Origin: Pratylenchus scribneri
Lineage: Eukaryota; Nematoda; Chromadorea; Rhabditida; Pratylenchidae
DNA: 64,000 nt
NCBI GenBank assembly: GCA_030063045.1
Contig: JAQSEB010000033.1
Location: 620,001-684,000 of the forward strand
Reading direction: 5' to 3'
Program-made: the position numbers and the translations under genes
Part shown: positions 35,528-47,308 of the stretch, piece by piece
Position numbering within the stretch: the stretch's first letter is position 1
How the letters are laid out: the number at the start of each line of letters is the position of its first letter
The notes under the pieces: model-generated
Databases searched by the model: none
The model's input: the letters and a program-made list of their open reading frames with translations, nothing else
What the model was told of the DNA's origin: nothing

Positions 35528-36305
35528 TTAGAAGATGGAAATTATTTTTGAATTAAATATTTGATAAATATTCCATTCATTTTCATTAATACTTAATTCA
35601 ATAAAAATTTACAAGCAATTGTCTTTGTTCTAATTTTGCCTCCATTCTTTTTATTACCTAAAATGAATTTTTGAAAATTTTTCTTATGAAAATTTGAGTA
35701 GGAAAAAAGGAAAAATATATTTGCAAAATGCAATAAATTAAAAAAATTTGATTTATTTTCAATAAAATTTTATTAACTCATCTAAATTGGAAAAAAATTG
35801 AAAATGGATGCTAATTGATTACAAAATAAAATGAATTTGTTGGATTAAATATTTTTTATGTACAATTTTGCACGAAATGCCGCCTTCTTTGTCGAAATGC
35901 AGCACAATAATTTGGCCCTGCTCATTTTAACTAAAAAATGGGAATCCCCCCCCTCACCCACCCAACCCCTAACCAATTATAATCTAGGCAAAATTTAATG
36001 TAATTCCAAAATAATTCAGTTGGGGACATTTATTTTTTGAAGGAATTTACTGCGAATTTTTCTAATTTTTTAATGCTTTTCATTATTTGGATGCCAAAAT
36101 CATATATGGAATTTGATAATTCAAATTTGAAGCCAAAAATATTCCCAAAAAATGTATAATCATATTTTGTAACCAAAAAAAATATTGCCAAAAAATATTG
36201 TTATATATTTATTGTCTTTAGCAAAAAATGTCCCCAATTAATTTTAAAAAACTAAATTAACCCTACTAATCCCCATAAAAAAAAACCATAATCCCAATTC
36301 CCTCA
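35528..36305. other. Intergenic, no gene seen
   Basis: AT-rich spacer with a C-rich run near 35946-35970. It separates the 3' ends of the pepsin-like gene (+) and the nuclear receptor (-). No features are supported. Confidence 0.65.
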
Positions 36306-38330
36306 TTATTGAATATTTTCACCCAATTTTTCGGCCAATTTTCCCTCCTCCAATTCGGCTCCATGCTTTTTGGCCAATTCCAACAATTCCATCAAATGAA
36401 GGCCCAACAATGCCCAATTTGGGATCATCCTTTCCTCCACCGTTTCCCCTTTCGCCAAATTCTCGACTGTGGCCAATCGAAGGGCTGTTAGCAATTCACG
36501 CAAAAATTGGGTTATTTTTGCATTCTGCAAAAATAAAACAATCAAAATTAATCAATAAAATTTGGCAACAACTTGAATTCCCCGAAAAACCAAATATGTA
36601 GCCATAATCCCAATTTGGACATTTGTCAATTCATTTTCGGCCAATTTCCTCGCCATTTTGGCCAAATCCACTTGAAGAGGGGAATCATCCTTGCCAATCT
36701 GAATTTCATTTCCCCCCGCCCCATATTGCCTTCCCATTCCCCTTTCATTCCCCAAATTTTCATCCCCAAATGGATTTATACGAATTGCGGCCACAAATAC
36801 CAAAAGTGAACGCCAATCCAGATTTCGGCTTTCCTCGGCTTCCAACTGGAAAAATAAATATTAAAATTGATATTTTTATTGGAATTTTTCTATTGTAATC
36901 GTAAGGAAGAGAATGGATATTGGATAAATTTGCAAATATGGTTTTATTTTTTAATACCTTTATCATCTATTTGAATCCCCACTCTAGTATATTCGCATTG
37001 TTTTTAATTCTATAAAAATGTTTTGAATGGTAAAAAATATCTTCTTTTATAAAAATATGTTATGAGTTGCAAAAAAAATGTTACAAAACATATTTAGAAC
37101 CTTAAATATTTTGGAAACATAAAAAAACTATTGAAAAATATGTTGAGAATATTAAATTCCTTTGAAATTTATAAGCCTATGGGCTTCTAATAGAAGAAAC
37201 AGTGAGCCTACAATCATTTTATATTCTTTTTAGACTTTTTTAGGAATATATGGTCAAAATTTTTAGAAGAAATTTTAAGCCAATGAAATTAAAAGCCCCG
37301 AGAAATAAACTTTTTATCAAAACTATCAATTATTATTTTAAATATAATTAATAATTTTTATAATCCACCTCCATTGGGGCCAACACGGCTTGCGCGAATT
37401 TGAGGACCCGAAGTCGCCAAAGAAGTGCCCAATATTGGCCCCCTTTGTTCCTTTCGCCTTCATCCAAATTTGTCGTTGTCCCTTCAAATAAACCCACAAA
37501 TGTTTTGGCGCATTCATTGGCCAATTTTCGAATTCGATTCTCCTCTTCTTGACCCAATCCTCTGGCTGGCAAAATTGCTCTCCGAATTCGGCAAAGTCTT
37601 TTTTGCACTTGACGGCGTGATCGATTCCGCTCAATTAGGCCTCTTTTCATTTTTCGTTGAACTTCATCCAAAACCACTAAAAAGGAACAAAAATATATAT
37701 AAGAAATAAATGTTTAATATTTCATCTACAGTAAAACCTTTTTTTAATTCGCTCATTTTCTAATAATTCCCCAGTCTCGATTTTGAGAATTCATAGCTCT
37801 GGGTAGGGCGAAATTTCAAAAAGCAATTTTATTGCTTTTTTAATTCCCTAAAGCTCCATAAAATTCGCAAAAAATATTTAAAATCTGTCCATAAATTAAA
37901 GAGTAAGACAGAATCCAAAATTTTCCCAATTCGTGAGGGGTTGAAAATTTGTTCCACATGGGATATTAAAAAAGTATTTATACTAATTTTAACACTTAAA
38001 TTAAATAAATTTGTGCCATAAAATTAGAAAACCAACATTGTGGGTCCATTCCAGCCCGAAGGCATTTATCCTGGCGACATTTTTGGCAAGTATTTCTGGT
38101 GCTTTTGCTGATTGGACATTGGCCTTTTGGTTGTCCTTTGCACTCAAAATGTGGATCACGTTGATAAACTCGACGGAAGAAGCCTTTGCAGCCTTCGCAA
38201 GTGATGGCACTGAAACATTGGAAATGGAATGAATATTGAATGGAATTAACCGATAATGCAGTCCGGTGGCCAAATCCGCGCAGACCACACACTTTTGGCC
38301 CCTTGCCAAGTAGCTGGGCATATAAGGCTC
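36306..38330 (-). CDS. Nuclear hormone receptor, 5' end unresolved
   Basis: Ligand-regulated transcription factor. The DNA-binding domain begins CVVCADLATGLHYR near 38285 and continues with AITCEGCKGFFRRVYQRD (about 38160-38220), with P-box EGckG, then STRNTCQKCRQDKCLRAGM. All eight zinc Cys are present. After a 280-nt intron the hinge reads LVLDEVQRKMKRGLIERNRS, close to the A-box region of thyroid-receptor-type receptors. Ligand-domain exons (about 37620-37345, 36845-36580, 36530-36306) are helix-rich with WALLWRLRVLKFAQAVLAP. The intron at 36900-37330 has a CTTCTAATAGAAG stretch like family B. The N-terminal exon is not identified; an open minus frame at 38400-38760 shows no recognisable domain. 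Confidence 0.85.
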
Positions 38331-38334
38331 TTCT

Positions 38335-39632
38335 AAAAAATAAAAAATATTATTTAAAATAAATTTTAATTCTGCTGAATTTGCCATATTTACAGTATCC
38401 ATTTTGGAATTTTTGACCCCAATTTTTATTTTTGGCTCGGTGCCCATTTGGGCAACAAATAATGGGGGAAAGGAATATGCCACAATAATTCTATCCCTTT
38501 TCCCCTTCTCCAATTTTTGGCATTCGAGATAAACTCGGTCAGCAGTAATGGAAGGAGATGGGCAATGGGGAAAAGGGAAGAGATGACCCAGAATGAGTTT
38601 GTTGCGCAATTTTGGGGGAGGAAGGAAGCGAGAATGAATGGTTGGGAATGGGGGAATGCCGCCGAGAAAAACAATCCTCTTCCTCCCTTCCTCCTTCTTT
38701 GCCTTCCAATTGGCCAAAAAGATGGAAAGGAGGATTTGGTTTTGGATTGTGAATGCCAAAAATGAAGATGAGCATTTTTGGAAGGGGAAATTTACTGTTT
38801 TTGATGGGAAATGAACAACATCTGTGCCCGATTGGATTTTGATAAAAAAAGGGGGAGAGGAAAGGTATCCCTATTCCCCAAACATTTTAGTGTTTTATGC
38901 ATGCATATTCCATTCCCCCATTGTAAAATAGCTTCCTTTTTGTCGGCTTATTTTGATAATGATCAATGGGAATTGGGAATAAAATGTTAAATATAATATT
39001 TTAAATTTAATTTTGAGATAAAGTCAAAACGGAAATAAAACAAAATGGAGGCTGGGGTTAATTTTGAATAAATTTAGCTATATTTATTTTATCAGTTTTA
39101 AAATATTTTCATTTATTTACCTCTTGTTCGGGTTCGCCTTCCCGTATTTGAGTGAGGTGCCATTTTTGATGATTATAAATAAAAAAATAAATAAAATTTT
39201 TAAACTATTTATTTGAAGATGAGTCCAAATGGAAATGGGTTGAATGAATGAAAATGAATGAATGGGATTGAGGATGGGCACAAGAGTGGCCTCAATTTTG
39301 GGGTGGGTGTGACCTTGATGCTCGGCTTCTGGGGCAAAAAACAGTGGCAAGAGCAGAAAAACAAGCCATTGGAAGGGAATTTGGGGGGAAGATGAGCGAG
39401 AAGGATGGCATTCGGCGATGATGGCATTCAGTGGGGGAATGCCGAGAGTGGATTGAGGGAACATCCTCTCCCCAGCCAAAAATGATTATTCAACAAAAAA
39501 AGTGGGTTGATGAGGGGAATACTATAAGGGAATGAATTGGGCAAAAATTGAATTTAATTTTATTCATTTTGTCCAATAATTTTTGAAAAATATTATTTAT
39601 TTTATGTCAATTATTAATCATTGATTTTTATT
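38335..39632. other. Upstream region of the nuclear receptor, no certain exon
   Basis: Minus-strand open frames at 38400-38760 and 39117-39479 could include 5' exons or UTR of the receptor, but composition is low-complexity and no domain is seen. AG-rich stretches (about 38540-38660) may be promoter or UTR. I make no gene call. Confidence 0.45.
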
Positions 39633-40996
39633 TCAATTAAACATTGTGTTTGTTGGGAATTGGAAAAAAAAATGTCCAGCTCGGGGTTTGGCCCTATGCA
39701 CCAATCCCAGTGCCTTTTTTGCCCGACAATTCATCGATCGATCCATCAGCCAATTGTCCTCAAATTCCAAATAAGTATTCTTTAATTAATTTGAATTATT
39801 TCCAATTTATGGCCCAAAAGTACTTTGTTGGTTGTCAAATTCTCCAGCGGGAATCCCAGTCCATTTTGTTGGGCAAGCACAAAATTATCTTTTGGACCTT
39901 TGGCCCTCACCGGTTTTGGGGCAATTTTCGGCGTAAATTCCATTCGATATGTGGTTTCCGATTTATTATTCCCATATTTGGCATTTGTATTCGGCGAATT
40001 CCAATGAAAATGATGTAAATCATGATTATGGCTTAAATTTTAAAATTAAATTGAATTCCCTCCACCCGAATTATTCCATACAATGGTTTGGACAAATAAA
40101 GGAGGAAATCATCATCTTTTGTTGTGTAAAATGGGGCCAAATAATCCGTTCGCCAGCCAAATCCCCTTTCAATGTCCTCTTCTTCTGCTGCTCTTCTTTT
40201 ATTCTTTCGGCCATTTCCAATGCCAATATCTTAAATTAGTGAGTGAATTTAATTGAAAAGAAATATATCTTTTTGTTCGTAATTTTATTTTTTTTTTGTC
40301 CACAATTTTTACTGCCGAAAAATTTCCAATTTTTGCATATATTTCGGCCATAACATAGTATTATGGTTTAGATTCAGGGCATGACATGAGTTTAGAAGTA
40401 GGAGGTTTCTTAAAGAAATTAAATTTGGCCAAATTATTCGGTATTAAAAATTGCAAATTTTTCGACAAAAAATTTGGTGGATGAAAATTTTAGACAAAAA
40501 AATGCCTTCCAAATTGTGAAAATATATTATTTTTATTTTTACCATCCCAAAGTGGATACGGTATTTGATGATGGTCATCGCCGCCAATGGATGGACGTGA
40601 AAGAGGAAAAGATGATGGAATTGGAGGCGGGGGCGGAGGCCAAATTCGCTCAAAATGGTCATTGACATGGCCCTCAAGCAATCCTCCATATTTATATCGA
40701 CGATGATGATGCCTTCGATGGGGGATTACGGTCTCATCCCATTTGGTCAATTCCGCAATCCGTTGCCTCAATTCCTCATCACCAGAACTTATTCGATGCC
40801 AATTATTTGGCCAAGAAATGGTCGATGTGCTACTCATTTTGTGGCCATTTCCCATTTTTCTCCACCATTTATCCTCCTCCTCATCCTCTTTGTTGTCCGA
40901 TAAATCCAATTCCATTGAGGAAGTGCCGCCAATTGAAATGGAAGCCAGCGAATTTGACCGTTGGGCTGGAATTATGCTGGAAGCCCGAGAATTCAT
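39633..40996 (-). CDS. Unrecognised protein with Pro/His-rich N-terminus and TTYRMEF motif
   Basis: Function unknown. Four exons join in frame with GT-AG introns. The first (from 40996) has Ser-rich, acidic (NKEDEEEDKWW), RRHHHRRYKYG and PPPPPPIPSS stretches and ends YPLWD near 40540. The second (about 40220-40095) has ERGFGWRTDYLAPFYTTKD. The third (about 40020-39830) has SETTYRMEFTPKIAPKPVRA. The fourth (about 39765-39633) is basic and ends at TGA 39633. The TTYR.EF motif recalls short repeats of microtubule-associated SAXO-type proteins, but with a single copy that is weak. No signal peptide or membrane segment. The consistent splice phases are the best evidence that it is a real gene. Confidence 0.6.
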
Positions 40997-41430
40997 TCGG
41001 TTAATTTATTTTCTTTTCCAAAAATTTAAAATAATAATATTTTGAAGAAATGTGAACGGATGATTTTAATAAAGGGGGTCTTCTTTTTCTTTATTTGTTT
41101 CTTTTTTGCCATTCAAAGTGGGCATTTTTGAAACAAAAAGAAGGGGGTGGGTCGTGGCTCGTGGGTGGGTGGAATTACAAATTCCCTTCTTTTTTGTTCT
41201 TTTAGTCATTGAAAAACCAACGGAAATGACCAATTTTTAAGAGAAAAGAAATAAATACTTTGTAAAGGTATAGCAAAATTTGCAAAAATAATTTTTTGCT
41301 AATTTAATATTTTTTTAAATTAAAGTTTCCCCTATCCAATTTTATTTAATTAGGGATTAAAATTATGAAAAAATTAAATAATATAAGTGAATCTTTTGGT
41401 AATTCCTCTCATCATTGTTTTTTGGGCATT
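40997..41430. other. Intergenic, no gene seen
   Basis: AT-rich spacer between the start of the unknown gene and the stop of the ShKT/Sep15-like gene. It includes a GGGTGGGTCGTGGCTCGTGG G-rich run near 41145. Nothing else is supported. Confidence 0.6.
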
Positions 41431-42875
41431 TTATTCGTAATCGAATTTTTCCTCGAATTTTTCCTCCTTCTCTCCGCTTTCACTTTCATTTTTATTCTTT
41501 TTATTTGTTTCATTTTCAGTGACTGCCTTTTTCTCCAAATTATCGTCCAAATATGCTTTTATCTTAAAATGTGCGAAATTTATTTAATTAATTTTTATTT
41601 TCGCACTTTTTCAATGCTCCATCCACCAATTTTAATGCTTTTTGCCTCCGTTCCATTTGCCTCCATCAATGTCAATGTTGGATGAATTCCGGCAACATAT
41701 TCGGATGACACTTGTTTTGAATATTCTGAAGCATTTTCGCTTTTCGTGTCCAATTTATGGATGAAATCTTTGGTGAAAATTTGATATTTAACCTTTTTTT
41801 TCCCATTTTTTACCTCCTATTTCCGGAAATTGCCACAAATTACAATCGCAATATTTGATTTTGGCTGATGGATATCGCTTTAAATTGGTGAAAAATTAAA
41901 TATTTTGGATTATTATTTTGCCCACTTTTGTTGTATTTGTGTCCAATAAAATTTGAGGGGTTGAGGATGGATAGGATTCAGTGGAATTTGGTGTTGTTGA
42001 TTGGCTACTGTTGGTGGATGGTGAAGGTGAAGTCGAAGTGGATGAAGAATAAGATGTGCTAGTATTGGTTGTGGTTGTTGTTGTGGTGGATGTTGTTTCC
42101 TCTTCGACACTTTCCGAAGAAGATTCGACGCAAACTTAAAGAGAAAACATTTTTTGCCAGAATTAAATTCTTTTGCTGGAAAATTATACATTCTTTTGTC
42201 GAAAGATCGGTTTTTGTTGGATAACTTGTTTATGGTTGATTCTAGACATTATGGACCTTAGTTAGACTACTCGATAGAACTCATCGAGATGTATCCATTG
42301 ATATATTATTTGTTTCGGTGTAACCAAAATTCAAAGCGCTAAACTTCTAAACTTTGTTTTTCGGTTTATAACTCTTTTAGTTTTGAACCAAACCCAGACA
42401 ATCTCTTAGCCATTTGATGCGCCTCGATTAGCTCTATCGAATGGTAAAAGGTTTATAGGATCTAATTTCAGTCCTAACCAAGTTATTAAACTTTCGGCAA
42501 AAAGAATGCGATTTTTCGTCAGAAGAATTAATCGGAAAAAATTGGTACCCAAACTTAAATGGAAAATAAATCAAAATCGAAATATTAAATTCAAAATATT
42601 TTTACTGAATCACCTCCGCAAGTTTTTGGGCATGCACATCGCATGCATTTTCGGAAGAAGAAATTCTCACATTGTCCCTTCATTGTCTCACAACTGTCAC
42701 TTCGATCCACGCATTTATCTATAAATACATAAAATAAATTATTTTAATTCAATTTTGTGAATTATTCACATTTTTCTTCACAATCAATTGGACAATCCTC
42801 TGTGCCGCATCCAAAGCAAATGGTCAATGAAAATATTAAAAATAAGGCAGAAATGGAAATAAATTTGGACATCAT
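41431..42875 (-). CDS. Secreted fusion: ShKT-type Cys-rich domain, mucin linker, Sep15/SelM-like domain
   Basis: The ATG at 42875 gives a signal peptide (KFISISALFLIFSLTICFG). Exon 2 (42720-42610) is a six-Cys ShKT-type domain: CVDRSDSC, GQC, KCMRC and CPKTCG, completed by VC at the next exon. An intron of about 475 nt holds a family A foldback. Exon 3 is Ser/Thr-rich (TTTTTTTNTSTSYSSSTST), a likely O-glycosylated linker. About 45 nt on, RYPSAKIKYCDCNLWQFPEI resembles the redox strand of 15-kDa selenoprotein, with CDC where CGU is usual. Then SSEYVAGIHPTLTLMEANGT matches the VRGSDPVLKLLDD-type strand, and GGWSIEKIKAYLDDNLE the terminal helix. The acidic tail ends at 41431. All joins keep frame. 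Role unknown; possibly secretory-pathway redox. Confidence 0.65.
42215..42490. repeat. Foldback family A copy in ShKT/Sep15-like gene intron
   Basis: CTATCGAGTAGTC-type and ACTCATCGAGATGTATCCAT (about 42276-42296) on the left face ATTTGATGCGCCTCGATTAG (about 42413-42432) on the right. TTTTAGTTTTGAACCAAACC in the middle is shared with copies at 3200 and 51330. It lies between ShKT and mucin exons. Confidence 0.65.
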
Positions 42876-44741
42876 ATTTTTTATAAATTATTAATAAAAT
42901 TTTAAATTCTAAAAATGGACTATTTGGAATAGAATTTTTGCGGACTTAAAAACTCTCATCAGTAATGAATTTTTTTGGCGTCATTCATTTTTCCTGCCTA
43001 AAATTGCCCATTTTATTCATTTGTTCAGCTGGGGAATTTGATCGAAAATATGAAAATTTGTCGAATAAATTCAAATTTTTATCCAATTTTGTTCAATTAA
43101 AAAATAGCAAAAATAGGAATTTCAGATTTTGGGGAATTTTTTTGAATTTTGGATGATTCCATTAAAAATATGATGAGAAAAATTTGCATTGAAAAATGCA
43201 CGTCCGATTGTAGGTCGATTAATTCATGGTTCAAATTTTGTACTCTGGAAACCCATTTATTTTTATGAAAATTTGCAAAGCTGGCTCTAAAATTAACTCC
43301 CACAAAACAATTAAAATTGAATGGAAATTCTTCAAAAATATTAAAATTGAAATTAAATATTATATAAAAAAGGAAATAATAATAATAATAATAATAATGT
43401 TTTTTCTATTTATTCTTTTTCTCTTTTCATTTCTTGAATAATATTTTATGTAATATTTGTAATATATTCCAAATTGGTGCAATAATATTTTTTGGTAAAA
43501 TGTTTTTGGTAATATGTGAACTAAAGTTTGGCATTTTTTCCAACCAAAAAATATTATGAACCATAAAAGGCAAAAGCAGGTGTTTCATTCCTTTAATTTA
43601 ATTTTGGGAATTAATTTGCCAATGACATTGCATTTTTGTTAAAATTCTTATTACCAATTGCTTGCTCATATTCTTAATTTTTCGCCTAATAAATTCTCAG
43701 AATTGTTAAAAATTACTTTTATAGTAAAAGACGATTTTTTTGCCAAATTTTCATCCGAAAATGAGTTTTTAAATTCAAAAGTTCGATACGATCTTTGCAC
43801 ATTTAAAATATCAGACATTACCTCATTCGTGTACTAATTCCTAATTCGATTGATATTTGAAATTTACTGTTCTGTTCGGCGACAGCTGCCCCAAATAATA
43901 TTATTTGAATTTTTGATATGAAAATGAGAAAAACATCCAATAGTGGCAATATTCTGAGAATTATTTAATTAAAATATTATTACCAAATTTTTCATATCCT
44001 CACACGTCCCGCTCATTAAATATGGGCATTAAAATATTAATAGGTGAACTTAAAAACATGTACGGTGCCATTTATAAACGGTACAGTTCAGCGAAAAAGG
44101 TCATTTAAAATATTTCAATCAAAACATGTTTTGCAAGTTTAGCACTATTTAAATGAAGTTTTGAAACTCATTTCAAGTAAAACATTACTAGTTTTTTTTG
44201 GCTTAATCATTTTAAATTGTTGAAAATGGTTTGAATAAAATGTTTAAATGCCTTTTTCGCTGAACAGATTCCTTAAATCCCTTATTATTACAATACTATC
44301 AAATAAATATTTCCATTAAAAGTCTCTGTTCTCTGTGGCTCCATCTTTAATTTCATTTGTTATGGAGAAAAAAAATAAATTATTTTTTTGTAATTGTTAG
44401 GAGAAAGTTACTAAAGAAAATTTTTTCATTCATTTCATTCTCAATGTGTGTGGGAATTTAAGGAAATATGAATATATTTTGATGAGAAAAAAACATAATA
44501 ATTAAATTATCAATGAATTATAGTATTTAATGAAAATGAATGAATAAAAATACCCTATTCCATTTCACATCCAAAGGAAATGTATTTTTGCATGCAAATA
44601 TAATCGTTAATAATTGACCAATAATATTTGACTTGGTATTGGCATTTGTCCTTTTTGGATGCTTTTTTATGATACCGTATTTATATAAAATTGATCAAAT
44701 CCCTCCAATTTAGAATTCCATCAAATTTTACCTCCATTAAA
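42876..44741. other. Long intergenic region, no gene seen
   Basis: AT-rich DNA with an (ATA)n microsatellite at about 43374-43398 and a foldback at 44085-44268. No exon series with domains was found on either strand. Confidence 0.6.
44085..44268. mobile_element. Small foldback (MITE-like) element
   Basis: GTTCAGCGAAAAAGGTCATT at the left is matched by the inverted AATGCCTTTTTCGCTGAAC at the right. Inner arms (TTAAAATATTTCAATC and GTTTGAATAAAATGTTTAA) extend the pairing. No ORF, and no relation seen to families A, B or C. Confidence 0.7.
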
Positions 44742-46874
44742 ATGAATTCCTCCTCATTGAATCCAATACCAACAGTAAGGCCTCCATTCGCCTATTGGGA
44801 TGATTCAATCTGGGTGAATTTGTTTCGATATTCTATCAGTCTAGTTGGATTCTGCACTAATGTTTTACTCATTTGGATCATTTTTTCGGTAAATTTCACA
44901 AAAAAATGGACAATAAATAAAATTTGCAGACAAAATTACGACTTCATCAATGCAATTGGTATATGGCGCTATTGGGATGTACTGACATTGCAATTGGTGA
45001 ATTTATCATTAAATTTGTTCATTTCCATTGCATTTTTTAGCCATTGGAATGTTCATTCGGGCCACTTATGCAATTTATGCATCCTCAATTGGAATTGTCC
45101 TTTATTCTAAATTAACTTGTGTTTTGGTACAAAAATAAATTCATCCCATTTTTTAAATATTTTAAGATGGTTACGCCAATGAGCATTGGCTTTACCTTCA
45201 CCCGAATTGCGGTCCTTGCATTGGCCGCCGATCGTCTCTATATGGTCATTCATCCGCTCACATACAATTCCAAATTTAACAAAGTTTTCGCACACTTTTT
45301 TCCATTTCCCAATATATTATAGTCATTATTTGCTTTTGTTTTCTTCATTGGTTTTCTCTTTACAAGTTTGGACACTTTCTTCAAATATTACCGCATTGAT
45401 GATACAAACAAAATTTCATTATGCACGATTGGTTCGGCTGCTGGTCCTGGATATGCTTATTTTGGTCAATTTTATTCGAATACTTGTTTGGTTTTGCTTT
45501 TCGGTAAATTGACCAATTTTTGCGTATTTTAACTATTTTTAAGCCCTTTATATTCCATTTTTGGTGATTTATCGGAGGAAATGTGCCCAGGAAGCACTAA
45601 ATTCAAGTTGGAATTGGCGCCGTCAATATGAGGTCACCGCCACCACAATTTGGCTTCTCTTTTTCTATGCATTCCTTTGGGGCGGCACATTTTTCGGCCT
45701 TCTTTTTGTCAATTTTGTGAGTTAATAAAATGTTTTATTTTTGTAAATCAATTTAAGTTCACTGATAATTATCAATTTTATGCTGGATATATTACCTATA
45801 TTTTTGGGCTTATCTCGGGTGCATGTTCTTCGGCCAGTTTTTTCGTCTATTTGTTTAAACACCCGGACATTCAAAAACAAATGAGAATATTATTTGGGCG
45901 AATATTCCTTAGAAATGGACAACAAAGTTCGGGGAATAAGGTTGGTGATTTTCAAAGGTTATTTTTCTTTGTAAAGAGACGGAATTGATATCTAAAGAAA
46001 CACAAACAAGCGGAATTATTCTAAGCGAAAATTCAAAACAGGCGGAATTATTCTAAGCGAACACACAAACAGGCGGAATTATTCTAAGCGAAAACACAAA
46101 ACAGGCGAAATTATTCTAAGAGAAAACACAAACAGGCGGAATTATTCTAAGCGAAAACACAAACAGGTGGAATTATTCCAAGCGAAAACACAAACAGGCG
46201 GAATTATTCTAAGCGAAAACACGAACAGGCGGAATTATTCTAAGCGAAAACACACAGGCGGAATTATTCTAAGCGAAAACACAAACAGGCGGAATTAATC
46301 TAAGCGAAAACACAAACAGGCGGAATTAATCTAAGCGAAAACACAAACAGGCGGAATTATTCTAAGCGAAACACAAACAGGCGGAATTATTCTAAGCGAA
46401 AACACAAACAGGCGGAATTAATCTAAGCGAAAACACAAACAGGCGGAATTAATCTAAGCGAAAACACAAACAGGCGGAATTATTCTAAGCGAAAACACAA
46501 ACAGGCGGAATTATTCTAAGCGAAAACACAAATAGGCGGAATTATTCTAAGCGAAAACACAAACAGGTGGAATTATTCTAAGCGAAAACACAAACAGGCG
46601 GAATTATTCTAAGCGAAAACACAAACAGGCGGAATTAATCTAAGCGAAAACACAAACAGGCGGAATTATTCTAACTAAAACAAACGGAATTAATCTAAAA
46701 CTTCTCCATAATATCTCCATAATAGATAATAAATTAGTAGCTACAATAAGCTAAATATTATAACACAAATAATGAGAAATAATTGTATTTAATAATTTTG
46801 TACAGGTTTTCTCGATCAGTGCAAAAAATATTTCAATGGTTCAGGAAGTACAAATGACTAATCTACATAAATAA
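44742..46874 (+). CDS. Srsx-type chemoreceptor-like GPCR
   Basis: Seven-helix class A-like receptor. The ATG at 44742 precedes TM1 (SISLVGFCTNVLLIWIIFS). Exon 2 reads TKLRLHQCNWYMALLGCTDI, exon 3 ends VLYSKLTC, and exon 4 (45168-45285) has TFTRIAVLALAADRLYMVIH, with DRL at the DRY position. TM5 and TM6 exons follow: FAFVFFIGFLFTS, then EVTATTIWLLFFYAFLWG. TM7 is YITYIFGLISGACSSASFFV. A stop occurs at 45988 if the 3' intron is not removed. Splicing from AATAAG at about 45941 to TACAG at 46805 instead gives an in-frame tail, VFSISAKNISMVQEV..., ending at TAA 46872-46874, so the 31-bp minisatellite would sit in the last intron. I prefer this model. Confidence 0.7.
45999..46690 (+). repeat. 31-bp minisatellite
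   Basis: About 21 copies of AGGCGGAATTATTCTAAGCG + AAAACACAAAC with single-base variants (TAATCT for TATTCT, GGTGG for GGCGG). It lies in the probable last intron of the Srsx-type receptor. The unit is unrelated to the TTTCCGG arrays. Confidence 0.97.
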
Positions 46875-47308
46875 ATTTCATTTAAATATTTGATTATTTT
46901 TTTTATTGTATAATTTTTTAATATTATATAAATTTTGTTACATGTCGAAAAAACTGAAAATGGCTCTTTTACTTTTTTGGGAATACATACTTAAAAATTT
47001 AAATTAAATTTTCCAAAAGGAAGAGAATATTGAATGGATGTCTGGCTGGTTTGAGTGGTGTAAAATTTATATAAAAAATATGGATTGGCTTAAAGCAGTT
47101 GGTTTACACCTTTGTCATGTGCCGAAATTTTCAATCCCAATAATAAATTAAATAGAAAAAAATTGTTAGGCCAATTCCAATGGTAGAAACCAATCAAAAT
47201 GAATTGATTTTGTCAGGGCCAAACAACTGTTCCCAAGTCCCCTTCTTTTTTCAATTCTTTTTTAGTCCTAAAATTAAATGTTGGCTGGATAATCTTCCAA
47301 TTTATTCC

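Noticed and set aside
37700..37990. ACAGTAAAACC-type stretch resembling a pogo/mariner terminus in a nuclear receptor intron
   Set aside because: No matching inverted end or TA duplication could be found.
38400..38760. Long minus-strand open frame upstream of the nuclear receptor DBD
   Set aside because: No recognisable N-terminal receptor sequence and biased composition; it may be UTR or 5' exon, so I did not extend the CDS.
40655..41045. Plus-strand open frames opposite the unknown gene
   Set aside because: They are antisense to the first exon of the 39633-40996 gene, which has consistent splice phases on the minus strand.
41913..42191. Minus-strand frame rich in Gln, Pro and His
   Set aside because: It is an out-of-frame shadow of the Ser/Thr mucin exon.
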